Below, piece by piece: positions 1-9,188 of a DNA stretch of 64,000 nt; the stretch's first letter is position 1; the number at the start of each line of letters is the position of its first letter. Location: NCBI RefSeq assembly GCF_008035925.1, contig NZ_CP036264.1:5144402-5208401 (forward strand), written 5' to 3'. The notes below the pieces were generated by a model, which did not search any database, was not told where the DNA came from, and was given only the letters and a program-made list of their open reading frames with translations. The stretch is from Stieleria maiorica. Lineage in GTDB: Bacteria; Planctomycetota; Planctomycetia; Pirellulales; Pirellulaceae. A program made the position numbers and the translations under genes.

Positions 1-1512
1 GTCGCTGACTCCGATCGTGCCCCACGATTCGTGGTGATCGGCACTTTCGATATTGACTCGGGTGCTGGCCGCGGTGCCGGCGCCGTTGTCGACCACACGC
101 ACCTTGTAATCGACCAGGCGCATGTCGCGCAATTGGGGATAGGACGGCAGCAGGGTTTCGCGGAGAGCGGTGTCGAGCGCGTTGACCGGGCCGTGGCCTT
201 CGGCGGCATTGAAACAGTCCTGGTCGCCGACGCGGATCTTCAGAATCGCCTCGGCATAGACGTCCTTTTCGTCGGCCGAGGTTTCTCCGGCAACGACGCG
301 GTACTTGATCGGACTGAAGTGCGGGGTAAAGGTTCCCAGCACCCGTTTGATCAGCAGGTCGAACGAACCGCCGGCGTTTTCGAATTGGAACCCTTGGTTT
401 TCCAGACGTACGACCTCGGCCAGGATTCGGTCTTGGGTTTCTCGGTCGTCTTCGATGCTGTGCTTGTTGGCGACGGCAACGATGTTGCTGCGACCGGACA
501 GTTCGCTGACCAGGATCCGTCGCTCGTTGCCGACCAATGTCGGATCGATGTGCTCATAGGTCGACGCGGCCTTGTTGATCGCGTGGACGTGCATGCCGCC
601 CTTGTGTGCGAACGCGCTTTGACCGACAAACGCCTGCCCGCCGCGCCACTGCAAGTTGGCCGTTTCGTAGACGAACCGACTCAGCTCGGTCAGCGACTGC
701 AAGCTGCGGCCGCCCAGAACGCTGTAGCCTTTTTTCTTGAGCGCCAGATTGGCCATCACGGAGATGAGATCGGCGTTGCCGCAGCGTTCTCCGATGCCGT
801 TGATCGTGCCTTGCACCTGGGTCGCCCCGACGTCCACGGCGGCCAGCGAATTGGCGACCGCCAGTTCGCTGTCGTTGTGGCAGTGAATGCCGAAGGTCAC
901 GTCGGGGTAGTCACGCAGCGATTCGATCGCGGCGGTGGTGATTTCGGCGATCTGTTCGGGCAGCGATCCGCCGTTGGTGTCACAAAGCGACATCACAGTC
1001 GCCCCGCCGCTGGCGGCCGCCCGCAGGGTTTGCAAGGCATATTCGGGGTTGGCCCGGTACCCGTCGAAAAAGTGTTCGGCGTCGTAGATCACGGCCGCGT
1101 TGCCGGCCAGGAACTGGACGCTTTCGCCGATCATCGCCAGGTTTTCTTCCAACGAAACCCGCAACACTTCGGTGGCGTGGTAGTCCCAGGTTTTTCCGAC
1201 CACGGTGATCACCGGGGTCTGGGCGGCGACCAGGGCCTTCATGCCGGGGTCTTCGGACGCGTCGATCCCGCGTCTGCGGGTCATTCCGAAGGCACAGACC
1301 TGGGTGTCGCCCAGATCATGTTTCCGGATTTCCTCGAAAAACGCCACGTCTTTTTCGTTGCTCAACGGGTAACCGCCCTCGATAAAATCGACGCCCGTTT
1401 CGGCCAATCGCAGCGCGATCTGCAGTTTGTCGTTCAGCGAAAAACTGACGCCTTCTCCCTGGGATCCGTCCCGCAGCGTGGTGTCGTAAATTTGGATCGG
1501 TTTTGAAGTCAT
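1..1512 (-). CDS. cimA: Citramalate synthase (partial, C-terminus beyond left edge)
   Basis: The gene reads leftward from ATG at 1512 and is still open at base 1, giving 504 visible residues. The N-terminus has the DRE-TIM metallolyase motif [12 protein letters not shown], followed by [10 protein letters not shown], a GIHCHND metal-binding stretch near residue 205 and [11 protein letters not shown]. The region from about residue 380 belongs to a LeuA-type regulatory domain ([12 protein letters not shown], later DYKVRVV). This combination fits the citramalate synthase family (CimA type, TIGR00977), which condenses pyruvate and acetyl-CoA in a threonine-independent route to isoleucine; 2-isopropylmalate synthase is the main alternative. 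A strong intrinsic terminator lies only about 18 bases upstream of the start codon on the same strand. leuB lies 13 kb away. Function is inferred from motifs; identification is firm at family level. Confidence 0.9.
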   Translation of the reverse strand, partial: MTSKPIQIYDTTLRDGSQGEGVSFSLNDKLQIALRLAETGVDFIEGGYPLSNEKDVAFFEEIRKHDLGDTQVCAFGMTRRRGIDASEDPGMKALVAAQTPVITVVGKTWDYHATEVLRVSLEENLAMIGESVQFLAGNAAVIYDAEHFFDGYRANPEYALQTLRAAASGGATVMSLCDTNGGSLPEQIAEITTAAIESLRDYPDVTFGIHCHNDSELAVANSLAAVDVGATQVQGTINGIGERCGNADLISVMANLALKKKGYSVLGGRSLQSLTELSRFVYETANLQWRGGQAFVGQSAFAHKGGMHVHAINKAASTYEHIDPTLVGNERRILVSELSGRSNIVAVANKHSIEDDRETQDRILAEVVRLENQGFQFENAGGSFDLLIKRVLGTFTPHFSPIKYRVVAGETSADEKDVYAEAILKIRVGDQDCFNAAEGHGPVNALDTALRETLLPSYPQLRDMRLVDYKVRVVDNGAGTAASTRVNIESADHHESWGTIGVSD

Positions 1513-1530
1513 GGCTGGTTTTCAAGTACG

Positions 1531-1563
1531 AAAAAACCCCCGGAGCTGGAAAGCCACGGGGGT
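1531..1563 (-). terminator. Intrinsic terminator or attenuator just upstream of cimA
   Basis: Read on the minus strand this is a CCCCCG ... CGGGGG stem with an inner TGG/CCA pairing around CTTT, followed immediately by six T residues. It ends about 18 bases before the cimA ATG. It could simply terminate the upstream membrane-protein gene, which ends at 1841, but its position inside the cimA leader makes transcription attenuation possible. Confidence 0.75.
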
Positions 1564-1840
1564 AAAAGTTTCTTCCAAAGGCTGTGCTTGAAACGACTCA
1601 GCGGCCGGGCGGTGCGTCGCCGGGCCAAGGAGCGGTCTCGTTCCCCCGCGTCATCGCTGGCAAACGGTGCCAGGGACGCGGCAAATAATGACAGATTGAA
1701 TTTGCACAGTGATCGTCGTGGATGGAATGATCGGGGGGGCGAATTGAGAGAAATCGCTCGATTCACCCAGGAATCGAGAGAATACGGCGTCACGTATCAT
1801 CCGTCAATCGCGGCAAGCGACAACCCACCCAGGCGGCCCG
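1564..1840. other. Intergenic leader region, no supported gene
   Basis: This stretch lies between the small membrane-protein gene and the cimA terminator. Reading frames here have no recognisable domain. On the minus strand an 18-codon frame from GTG at 1707 to TGA at 1651 contains a Val-Ile-Ile run, which is a weak candidate for an attenuation leader peptide. No promoter could be assigned with confidence. Confidence 0.4.
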
Positions 1841-2230
1841 TCAGGGGGAAGGTGCCGACCGCCGACCCCGCTGCCGATGCGACGGCGCGAGCGACCACAG
1901 GTAGCTGACCGAAAACACGATGCAGATCGCGACCATCAGCGAGACAATTTGGGTCGAGTGCAGGTTCACCACGCCCTGGGCCCGCCAGATGGAAAAGAAG
2001 TGGAACAGCTGGCCGCAACCGATCACGCCTCCGAGTGCCCCGACAATCGCCGCGGTCGCCAACGCCTGGCGACGGCGGTGCGGGTTGAGCGCCACGACGC
2101 CGAAAAACAGGATCGGAATCCCCAGCATCATCGGAATAAACAGCAACGGTGCCTTGTTCAGAGATCCGAACAGGGCGATCGCCGTGTCGATGCACAGCAA
2201 TAGACCAGAAACAATGCCAAATCGAGCCAT
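1841..2230 (-). CDS. Small multi-pass membrane protein, unknown function
   Basis: A 129-residue product with four strongly hydrophobic segments (about residues 5-24, 27-48, 57-76 and 88-113) and a basic tail (SHRQRGRRS). No family was recognised. The ATG at 2230 was chosen; an upstream in-frame TTG at 2257 would add nine residues (VPLFRKRL) but has no clear ribosome site. The gene lies downstream of, and on the same strand as, the TPR/exosortase/kinase cluster, separated by 268 bases that include a 105-bp repeat, so co-transcription is uncertain. The hydrophobic pattern makes a real gene much likelier than the overlapping alternative frames. Confidence 0.65.
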   Translation of the reverse strand: MARFGIVSGLLLCIDTAIALFGSLNKAPLLFIPMMLGIPILFFGVVALNPHRRRQALATAAIVGALGGVIGCGQLFHFFSIWRAQGVVNLHSTQIVSLMVAICIVFSVSYLWSLAPSHRQRGRRSAPSP

Positions 2231-2369
2231 CAATCGCTTTCGAAAAAGGGGTACCAACGCCGCCTGACCTGGGAGAATCCTAGCTCGCTTCGGCTCGCAA
2301 TGTCAGCCCAAACGTTGCAGCCAACCGGCCCCCTGCAGGACGGGGCCCTGCCCGACTCGCGAACGGCTT

Positions 2370-2474
2370 GTTGACTCAGTAGACCGCAGCGGGAGCAAGG
2401 GGCGCAGCAGATCCACTCGCGTGCGTTTCGGGCGATTCCCGTCCCGTTCATTCATCGAAAACGATTCAATCAAC
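2370..2474 (+). repeat. 105-bp palindrome-ended dispersed repeat, copy 1
   Basis: Begins GTTGACT and ends TTCAATCAAC. A second copy of identical length lies in opposite orientation at 12516-12620. Shared internal blocks include GATCCACTCGC and CGTCCCGTTCATTCATCGA. The ends match those of the 117-bp family found elsewhere in the window. Confidence 0.8.
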
Positions 2475-2498
2475 ATGCCGCTTACCGGGATCGCTGCT

Positions 2499-4049
2499 TT
2501 ACCTGCCTTCGGCATCATCCGCCGGCTGGTCGGCCGATCCCTGCCCGCCTGTTTCCATGGCGGAGGTTTGTTCCTCGGCCAGCTTTTCGGCGGCCTCTCG
2601 GTGCCCTTGCGCCAGGTCTTGATCGCCGACCTTGTCATAGCAATCGGCGAGCATCTGATGTGCCTTGGACGCCAAGCTGGGCTCGGTCAAGGCGCGTTCC
2701 AGATCGCTGATGGCGTCGCGGAACCTTCCCATGCGGAACAGAATCTGGCCCCGCGTTTCAAAGAAGTGTGGGGTCGCCGTGGGGACATTGTCGATCGCCG
2801 CATTGGAAACCTGCAGCGCTTTCTCGTACTCGGGCTCGTCCTTCATCGCCAGCGCGACGGCCAGATTGTTCAGGATCGCGCCACTGCGCGGCATCTGTTC
2901 GGCCGCCTTTTCCAGGTGCAATTCGGCCATCGGCTGGTCCTGTTTCATCAACGCCGCAGTGCCTTTGATGAAGTGGGCGATTCCGGCCGGTGAACCGGAG
3001 ATCAACGCCTCGCGGACGCTGGTGATTTGCGCATCGCTCTCGTTCAGATTGCTCAACACATGGTCGGCAACCATTGTGACCACGCGGGGGTTGTTCGGTG
3101 CGATCTTGACCGCCGCGTCGAGCATTCGCAGCACTCGCAGTCGTTCTTGCACGGTGTTGGTGGGCGATTTTTCGATGTAAGTGATGTATGCGATGATCGC
3201 GTCGCCCAGGGCCTGGGTCAGCACGCGTCGCTCATCCGGCGTTTTGGCCACATCAACGCTCCGCTTCAACGTGCGGATCGCATCGCTGTGACGTTCCAGG
3301 AAGATCTGGTTGCGGGCGATGCTCATCGCATAATACGAATTCGTCGGGTCATCCTTGTGCATCTCTTCGACGCGCTCCAAAGCAGTCGATGCGTAACGCT
3401 CGGCTGCATCCATTTCGTTCAGTTGACGCGCGAGTGCCGCCGCCTGCAAACCACGCATCGGCTCGGACTGGGACAATTCGATCAAGACGGGAATCGCCGA
3501 ACTGAGACGCTGGCGATAGACCAGGTACTCGGCGTACATCCGCTTGACGCCCAAGTTGTCGTTTTCGCTTTCGGTGATCAATTCCAACACCGTGCCGATC
3601 TCGTCCAACTCCTCCGGCTCGAAATCGTTCAGTTTCTTGCCGATGATCTGGTTCTCCAACAACCACTTCGCGGCCGGAAGATGGCGACGCGTCAACAGAC
3701 GCCGCATCAAGACTTTCGCTTCCTCTTCAAACGACTGAGCTTCGCGGACGAGCGCGAAACGGTGGATCAACTGCACGTTGCTCGGATCTGCTTCCAATTG
3801 CCGTCGGATCACGATCTCCGCGGTCGGAAAGTCTTCGCGGTCCAACGCGACGCGTAGCTGACGTTCCAATTGGCGATTTCGCCAACCCGCCCCACCGCTG
3901 AAAGCGATGAATCCGGTGGTGAACAAAACCAGTGACAGGATGATGGCCGGGATCGCTTTGGGGGCATCACGCCAGGGAATCCCCAGGAACCAGCAACGAA
4001 CGAATTCGCCCATCCAACGAAACCAGGCCAGCGGGTTGAGGAAATGCAT
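2499..4049 (-). CDS. TPR-repeat membrane protein of the exosortase/kinase cluster
   Basis: 516 residues. An N-terminal cytoplasmic stub is followed by one membrane segment (about residues 34-52, IPAIILSLVLFTTGFIAF) and then a long helical region of tetratricopeptide-like repeats, for example around residues 385-470 (GAILNNLAVALAMKDEPEYEKAL and HFFETRGQILFRMGRFRDAI). The tail is acidic and Gln-rich. The start codon lies one base after the exosortase stop (TAA-G-ATG), so translation is probably coupled. In proteobacterial XrtA loci a TPR protein (PrsT) accompanies the exosortase; the role here is inferred to be similar scaffolding of a secretion or polymer-assembly complex. A membrane protein of similar plan begins at 63388 beside the second exosortase. 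Confidence 0.85.
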   Translation of the reverse strand: MHFLNPLAWFRWMGEFVRCWFLGIPWRDAPKAIPAIILSLVLFTTGFIAFSGGAGWRNRQLERQLRVALDREDFPTAEIVIRRQLEADPSNVQLIHRFALVREAQSFEEEAKVLMRRLLTRRHLPAAKWLLENQIIGKKLNDFEPEELDEIGTVLELITESENDNLGVKRMYAEYLVYRQRLSSAIPVLIELSQSEPMRGLQAAALARQLNEMDAAERYASTALERVEEMHKDDPTNSYYAMSIARNQIFLERHSDAIRTLKRSVDVAKTPDERRVLTQALGDAIIAYITYIEKSPTNTVQERLRVLRMLDAAVKIAPNNPRVVTMVADHVLSNLNESDAQITSVREALISGSPAGIAHFIKGTAALMKQDQPMAELHLEKAAEQMPRSGAILNNLAVALAMKDEPEYEKALQVSNAAIDNVPTATPHFFETRGQILFRMGRFRDAISDLERALTEPSLASKAHQMLADCYDKVGDQDLAQGHREAAEKLAEEQTSAMETGGQGSADQPADDAEGR

Positions 4050-4050
4050 C

Positions 4051-5922
4051 TTATTTCAGCTCCTTTTTCGTGGCGCCATCCCCGGACGCCGCCAACGAAG
4101 ACTCGGCCGACGGGGACACGGCCGACGCAGAATCACCCCGCAGGGCTTGGGCCGGCAGTTTTCGTCCAGCATTTTCAACAATCGCATCGGCGACGCGGGC
4201 GCGCGCTGCGATGAACTCCTCCTGCATTTCGATCAATTGACGAGGCTTCAATTTGTCCGGCGATGTGATCCACATCTGCAACATGATGACTTCGTTTTGG
4301 TCCCAAACACCGGTCGTATCGATTCGGTTCCAAACCCGGTGAGTGAACGCAGACAAGCTGTCCGGTGCATCGACCAATGTCCCATCGCTGCCGATTCCGG
4401 CAAAAATCAAATAGCCGTGCTGGGTCGGGCCGCGCTTAAACCGGGCCACGACGTAGGTGGAACTCAGCGCGTCGGGATTCTTTGCGATGATTTCAAAGTC
4501 TTCGAATTCATCGGGGGACCGAATGTCGCGGTCCAGCAACGCCCAATCCAACCGCTCGTAGCAGTTGCACAGCTCGTGCCAACCCTGGTGCGGTTGGCTT
4601 AACACAAACTGAACCGTCACCTCGTCCCAGCGACATTCCCAGACATCGGAATTCGCTCCCAAGCGAGGCTCTTCGTAACCTCGGTTCGCCCTATGGCCGA
4701 CGACCGTTAAAATATCCAGCGAATCATTGATCAGATCCGACGGCGGATCAAAGACCAATGACTTGTCGCTTTCAACCATGTTGGCCGGGCGGCGCGATCG
4801 GACCACCTGAGCCAGCGACGCCAGGCAGATCACGCCTGCGAGAACGGCAAAACTGATATGCGCGATCCGATTGTCGACCAGTCGCTGTGCCCACCGGGAT
4901 GCGCCGCTGCGGCTGTCCCGGTCCAACAGGTCCGTGACGCTCCGCTGCGTCCCTCGCCCAGCGCCCTCCTCGGCGTCTCGCAACGACAGGTAATTCCACG
5001 CCGACACCAACGGATTGAATTCGGATTCCTGGGGGACGCGGTGCAGCAGTGTCGCGACGAGGTAGTCGAAAGAAAGCAGAAAACCGAAGGCCATCGCCAA
5101 CGCGATGTAGCCCAACAACTCGTGGGGCCACCCCACCGCCAAATCGAATTCATACGAATTGGCGACCAGAGCCACCACGGTGACTCGGACCACATTGGCG
5201 AAAATGGCCAGCACGCAAGCGATCGCGATGTAGAGCGGGGCCATCCAAATCCGACGCCGCCGCCAGGCGATCATCAAAAATGCCAGAAAGCTGAGCGTGA
5301 AGACCGACTGAATGCCGCTGCACGCTTCGGCCACAAACAGCTCTCGGTCGGCGAGCTGGATCACGTTGTTGGTGACCGCGTGTGGTATCGCCAGCGTGTC
5401 CAACAAGACGCTCGACATCCATGTCGTTACGTTCTGCAGCCAAAGCACCAGTAAGGTGTCGGCACGAATCAGCTGGACGGTCGTCAGCAGTGGCAACACG
5501 ACGACCAGCAGCGTCTCGTCATCCGGTCCACGCATCGCGTACAGCATCGCCGCACACAGGATGGACAATGCCACGGCCGCGAACCAGGGAAACTGCAGCA
5601 CGGTCCCGAACACGATCAGAAACAACGAGAAACCGATTGCCGCCCAACTGAGCCAGCCACGCGGCGGATAGAAATGGCCGTCGCTACGGACATAGGTCAA
5701 CCAGGCCACCGCTGCGATCGCAAAAGGGAAATAGCGATACGTCGGCTTTCCCCACATGCTGATGAAGTACGGCACCAGCAATGGCAAAACGGCCAGCAGG
5801 AGCCCGAGCCAAAACCATCGCCAATTCGGATTGGGTTCGATCTCTGAACTCGTCGCAGAGACACCCGTTTCGGCCCCGTCGATCATCGACGTGTACAAAC
5901 CAGTCGAGTCGGTGGTCGACAT
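4051..5922 (-). CDS. Exosortase with C-terminal EpsI-like extension (XrtU-like)
   Basis: 623 residues with about eight to nine membrane segments in the first 360 residues. The exosortase triad is visible: Cys201 in EACSG, Arg246 in NVVRV and His267 in WPHELLGY. This is a membrane transpeptidase-like enzyme expected to cleave PEP-CTERM-type tails. A further membrane segment near residues 352-370 leads to a soluble domain of about 200 residues with HQGWHELCNCYERLDW. It resembles the EpsI domain that accompanies some exosortases. The fusion and length fit the planctomycete exosortase U type, a family name given from memory. The gene follows the BY-kinase gene by 66 bases and is coupled to the TPR gene downstream. 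No strong ribosome site precedes ATG 5922. Confidence 0.85.
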   Translation of the reverse strand: MSTTDSTGLYTSMIDGAETGVSATSSEIEPNPNWRWFWLGLLLAVLPLLVPYFISMWGKPTYRYFPFAIAAVAWLTYVRSDGHFYPPRGWLSWAAIGFSLFLIVFGTVLQFPWFAAVALSILCAAMLYAMRGPDDETLLVVVLPLLTTVQLIRADTLLVLWLQNVTTWMSSVLLDTLAIPHAVTNNVIQLADRELFVAEACSGIQSVFTLSFLAFLMIAWRRRRIWMAPLYIAIACVLAIFANVVRVTVVALVANSYEFDLAVGWPHELLGYIALAMAFGFLLSFDYLVATLLHRVPQESEFNPLVSAWNYLSLRDAEEGAGRGTQRSVTDLLDRDSRSGASRWAQRLVDNRIAHISFAVLAGVICLASLAQVVRSRRPANMVESDKSLVFDPPSDLINDSLDILTVVGHRANRGYEEPRLGANSDVWECRWDEVTVQFVLSQPHQGWHELCNCYERLDWALLDRDIRSPDEFEDFEIIAKNPDALSSTYVVARFKRGPTQHGYLIFAGIGSDGTLVDAPDSLSAFTHRVWNRIDTTGVWDQNEVIMLQMWITSPDKLKPRQLIEMQEEFIAARARVADAIVENAGRKLPAQALRGDSASAVSPSAESSLAASGDGATKKELK

Positions 5923-5988
5923 GCTTACAATCTGTGGAATCGGTGTGTGTTCGGATCTTTAAGGTTCAATTCATCGCGGCGAGGCGTT

Positions 5989-8613
5989 TCAATCGTCGAA
6001 CTTTGGCTCGACCGAGGACGCTCCCTGCGAGCCACCTGGATCACCGCCCGATTGCGGCTTGGCCGGTTGGCTCGGCGGGTCGACCAGCAGTGTCCCGGAG
6101 CCGCCCGACGAATACGGGCGTCCTTGGCTGGCCACCGCCCCCCGGGACGAAGCAGTCCCGTTCTTCACCCCCGACGCGGCACCCTTGCCGCTGGGGCCGC
6201 CCGCAGGATTCGTCGGGGCCGATCGAGAGACGCGGATGGAATTATTGGACGTCACGGCCACACTGGTGCCGGAGGCTTGACCGTTGCGTCGGTAGTATCC
6301 TCCGTAGCGGCCGTACTTGTAATAACCGTAACCGCGGTAACCATCGCTGGCATTGGCTTCGTCGGAGTTATTGATCACCACACCCAAGACGTTCGCGCCG
6401 ACCCCGTTGAGGATGTTCAAGGCTTCGCGTGCGTTCGGCTTGCTCTTGCGACGGATACGCAGGGTCAAGATCAGAGCGTCGGCCATGCTTGCGGTGATGC
6501 TGGGGTCGGTGACGACCAACAGCGGCGGCGTGTCCAAGATGATGTAGTCGTATTGCTCTCTCAGGACTTCGAGCAACTCGTTCATCACCGGCAACGAAAG
6601 TGCTTCGGCGGGGTTGCTGGGGATCGGGCCACAGGGCATGATCGAAAGTTTCGGCAGCGGCGTGGCATGGGCGGCATCGAGCGGCTCGCATTCGCCGTTG
6701 AGCACGTTGGTCAGCCCCAACTTGTTGTCACAGTCGAAGTTGTCGGTCAGTTGTGGCCGCCGCAGGTCGCAGTCGATCGCCAACACACGTTTGCCGCTCT
6801 GTGCGATCGAGCAAGCCAGGTTGCAGGCGATCGTACTCTTGCCGTCACCCGGCAGCGGGCTGGTGATTTGAATGACCTTGCCGCCATCGATGTTATTGGT
6901 GTCAAAGAACACGCTGGTCCGGAGCGCGCGGATCGCTTCCGCCGCCGACGAAGCCGGTTGGTGCACGACGGTCAAGTCGGTCGACAACGTCTTGTAGGGA
7001 TCGATCTCGCCTTTCTTCGTTTTGCGTCGCTTGCCGCGGAAGAATGGGATGTGCGTCAGAATCGCAACGCCCAGCATCGAGCAGATTTCTTCGGGGTCGC
7101 GGAACGTGTTCGCGTTCTTTTCCAACAGCAGCGCCAATCCGCCACCGAGCATCAGGCCGAGCAACGTGCCGAGCCCACCGAGTTTCAAGATGCTCGGTCC
7201 GACCAGGTAGGCTTTGGTCGGTTTCATCAACTCGACCACCTGTGTCACGCTCTCGTCGTCGGACAGCTTTGCCTTGCCCAAGTTTTCTTCGAGCTGTTGC
7301 ATCAGCTGACGGTACTGTTCCATCTCGCGAATCATGGCTTCGTTTTCGAGTTCGAAGCGCGAGATTTCGGCGGCCGCCACTTTCTCGGTTGCGATCTGTT
7401 CGTCCAACTCTTTGATGAACCCTTCCAACATCGCCACCTTGGCGCGGTGCGAATACACCACCGCTTGAACGGTTTCCTTGGCCCGTTCGACGGGATCCCC
7501 CAGGTCTTCGAACCATTCTCGTCGCAGCTTGGTGATCCGATCGGCCTGCTCTCGCACCAACCGCAACAGCTCTTCGCGGGTGGTTTCCAGTTCTTGGTCG
7601 AGGGCTTTGACGGTCGGGTGTGACGGCCCGAACTGAGACACGTTTTGATTCTTGGCAACGATCAGCGGCAGCAGTTTCTTTTCCAAATCGATTTCCGCGA
7701 GCAGACTGTCACCGATCAACGGGTCCGGCTCACGAGCGTCGCCCACGGCGCTGACTTTGACTCCCAGCAACTGGCTCATCACGTTGAGCGCGATCCGCGG
7801 GTCCTTGGTTTGCTTGGCGACCTCCTCCATCGACTTGAGCACTTCCTGTTCGCGACGCAATTCCTCGTATTGAGACGAGCGTCGTTTCGTCAGAAATTGT
7901 TGTTGCTCGCGGTGCGGGTTCTGGGCCCGACCGTCGGCGTCCCAGGTCAGCGGCGCGTCGCGACGGAATTCGCTGTAGCGTTGTTCCAATTGAGACAGCT
8001 TGGGGCCGATCGACGTCATGGCGACGTTGATCAATCGTGTCAGATCGGCCTGGGCGGTTTGATGCCGTTGGTCGTAGTATTCCTGGAGCGCCTTGCTGTA
8101 GGCTTTGATCGCCGCTTCACACTGTTCGGTGCTGCCGCTGTCAAAGTGCAGCAGCGTGATCAGCGACTGGGCGGTTTTGACGTCGGTGACTTCTGGTTCA
8201 AGTTCCAGTTGCTCTTGGACTTCGACGATGAACCGTTCGATGCTGTTGCCATAGAACTCCCGATGGGGGGCCATGTCGGGATCGTTGAAGGCCATCGTCG
8301 CGACGGTGTCGCTGAACAATTGGGCCTGCAAGACTTCGATGTCCGGGACGCCGCCGACGACTTCGCCGGTCAACGCGTCAAAGATCGGCGGACGATTCGA
8401 TTCGACCATCAACCGCGTGCTGCTGCGAAAGGTTTCCGGGGTCCGCAGGTAAACCAAAAAGCCGACCACCCCGAACAGGAAGGCCGGCAAAATGACCGCC
8501 CATCGATAGCGCCAAAGCGCTCCGAGGACGTCCAGCGGTTGCGTCGACCCCGTCGCCGCGATCTGGCGGCTGCGTCGTTGGGAAGTTGGTGTCGAAGTTT
8601 GTTCTGCAATCAT
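5989..8613 (-). CDS. Polysaccharide co-polymerase/BY-type tyrosine autokinase (Wzc-like)
   Basis: 874 residues from ATG 8613; an upstream in-frame TTG at 8664 would add 17 residues. There is a Wzz-like membrane segment near residues 37-55, a long helical periplasmic region (about 100-460), a second membrane segment near 470-495 after a Pro-containing KPTKAYLVGPS stretch, then a kinase domain. The kinase shows Walker A (GDGKST, Lys592), Walker A' (VLAIDCDLRRPQ) and Walker B (YIILDTPPLL). A tyrosine-rich cluster (YRGYGYYKYGRYGGYY) near the C-terminus is the expected autophosphorylation site, and a Ser/Gly/Pro-rich tail follows. Family role: control of exopolysaccharide chain length and export. 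It heads a minus-strand cluster with the exosortase and TPR protein. A paralogue lies at 60959-63304. Confidence 0.92.
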   Translation of the reverse strand: MIAEQTSTPTSQRRSRQIAATGSTQPLDVLGALWRYRWAVILPAFLFGVVGFLVYLRTPETFRSSTRLMVESNRPPIFDALTGEVVGGVPDIEVLQAQLFSDTVATMAFNDPDMAPHREFYGNSIERFIVEVQEQLELEPEVTDVKTAQSLITLLHFDSGSTEQCEAAIKAYSKALQEYYDQRHQTAQADLTRLINVAMTSIGPKLSQLEQRYSEFRRDAPLTWDADGRAQNPHREQQQFLTKRRSSQYEELRREQEVLKSMEEVAKQTKDPRIALNVMSQLLGVKVSAVGDAREPDPLIGDSLLAEIDLEKKLLPLIVAKNQNVSQFGPSHPTVKALDQELETTREELLRLVREQADRITKLRREWFEDLGDPVERAKETVQAVVYSHRAKVAMLEGFIKELDEQIATEKVAAAEISRFELENEAMIREMEQYRQLMQQLEENLGKAKLSDDESVTQVVELMKPTKAYLVGPSILKLGGLGTLLGLMLGGGLALLLEKNANTFRDPEEICSMLGVAILTHIPFFRGKRRKTKKGEIDPYKTLSTDLTVVHQPASSAAEAIRALRTSVFFDTNNIDGGKVIQITSPLPGDGKSTIACNLACSIAQSGKRVLAIDCDLRRPQLTDNFDCDNKLGLTNVLNGECEPLDAAHATPLPKLSIMPCGPIPSNPAEALSLPVMNELLEVLREQYDYIILDTPPLLVVTDPSITASMADALILTLRIRRKSKPNAREALNILNGVGANVLGVVINNSDEANASDGYRGYGYYKYGRYGGYYRRNGQASGTSVAVTSNNSIRVSRSAPTNPAGGPSGKGAASGVKNGTASSRGAVASQGRPYSSGGSGTLLVDPPSQPAKPQSGGDPGGSQGASSVEPKFDD

Positions 8614-9188
8614 CGTGGGGCGTGAATCTGTTTCGGCAGAGCGTGGGGAGCACCGACAAATCAAGCATGTCGGCCAAATCGTGCGTGTGGGCCGTGCGCG
8701 AGCAGTCTGGTCGCGGAGCAGGTTATAAACAAGGATCCGTTGACCGAATCTGTCACGATGGGGGAAAACCGACAGCGCCGCAAGGCAACATGTCGAATCA
8801 ACGGCTCAAACGCCAGTGGGGCAATTGTCAGGGAAAACGCGTTTTCCCGAAGGCCGATCGATGGAGATCTTGCTCAACACCTACCGGGAAACCGTGCCAA
8901 TGTAGTTTAACCCTCATCCGATTCCGTCCATAGCGATTTCGCAAATCGATGGCCCCAAAAACGTTCCCTGGTCGGAAGAATCCGCGTCATCGACAGAATG
9001 TTGGCGGTTTTCGGACACCTGCCCCGCTGGAATAAACACTCGTCTGACTTTAGGAAATCTGGATGGTTCCGTAAATTCTGGACGCCCCGGAGCTTTTTTG
9101 CGCAAGAGTTCTTTGCCGTCGCTCGCGGCCACAAGATCCACCCGATGCGCCGCTATTTTGATACACCCGACGAAATAAAGTTTTCTTC
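8614..9188. other. Divergent intergenic region, no gene seen
   Basis: 575 bases between the leftward BY-kinase and the rightward epimerase. Short frames are present but show no domain, signal peptide or ribosome site. The region presumably contains the two divergent promoters; none could be placed confidently. Confidence 0.5.

Noticed and set aside
31-1506. Long open frame of 491 codons on the plus strand
   Set aside because: It is antisense to citramalate synthase. The minus-strand frame has clear family motifs; the plus frame is His/Gln/Val/Gly-rich with no domain, as expected of a GC-rich shadow.
1651-1707. Leader-peptide gene upstream of cimA
   Set aside because: It starts at GTG without a clear ribosome site and has only two adjacent Ile codons; kept as a hypothesis, not as a gene.
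2303-2638. 111-codon minus-strand frame
   Set aside because: It shares residues with a frame at 12315-12569 only because both cross the 105-bp repeat; not a protein family.
5947-8625. Long plus-strand frames opposite the exosortase/BY-kinase genes
   Set aside because: Composition (runs of QR, RR, DR and FDQ) is typical of antisense frames in GC-rich coding DNA, and the minus-strand frames carry Walker motifs and membrane helices.
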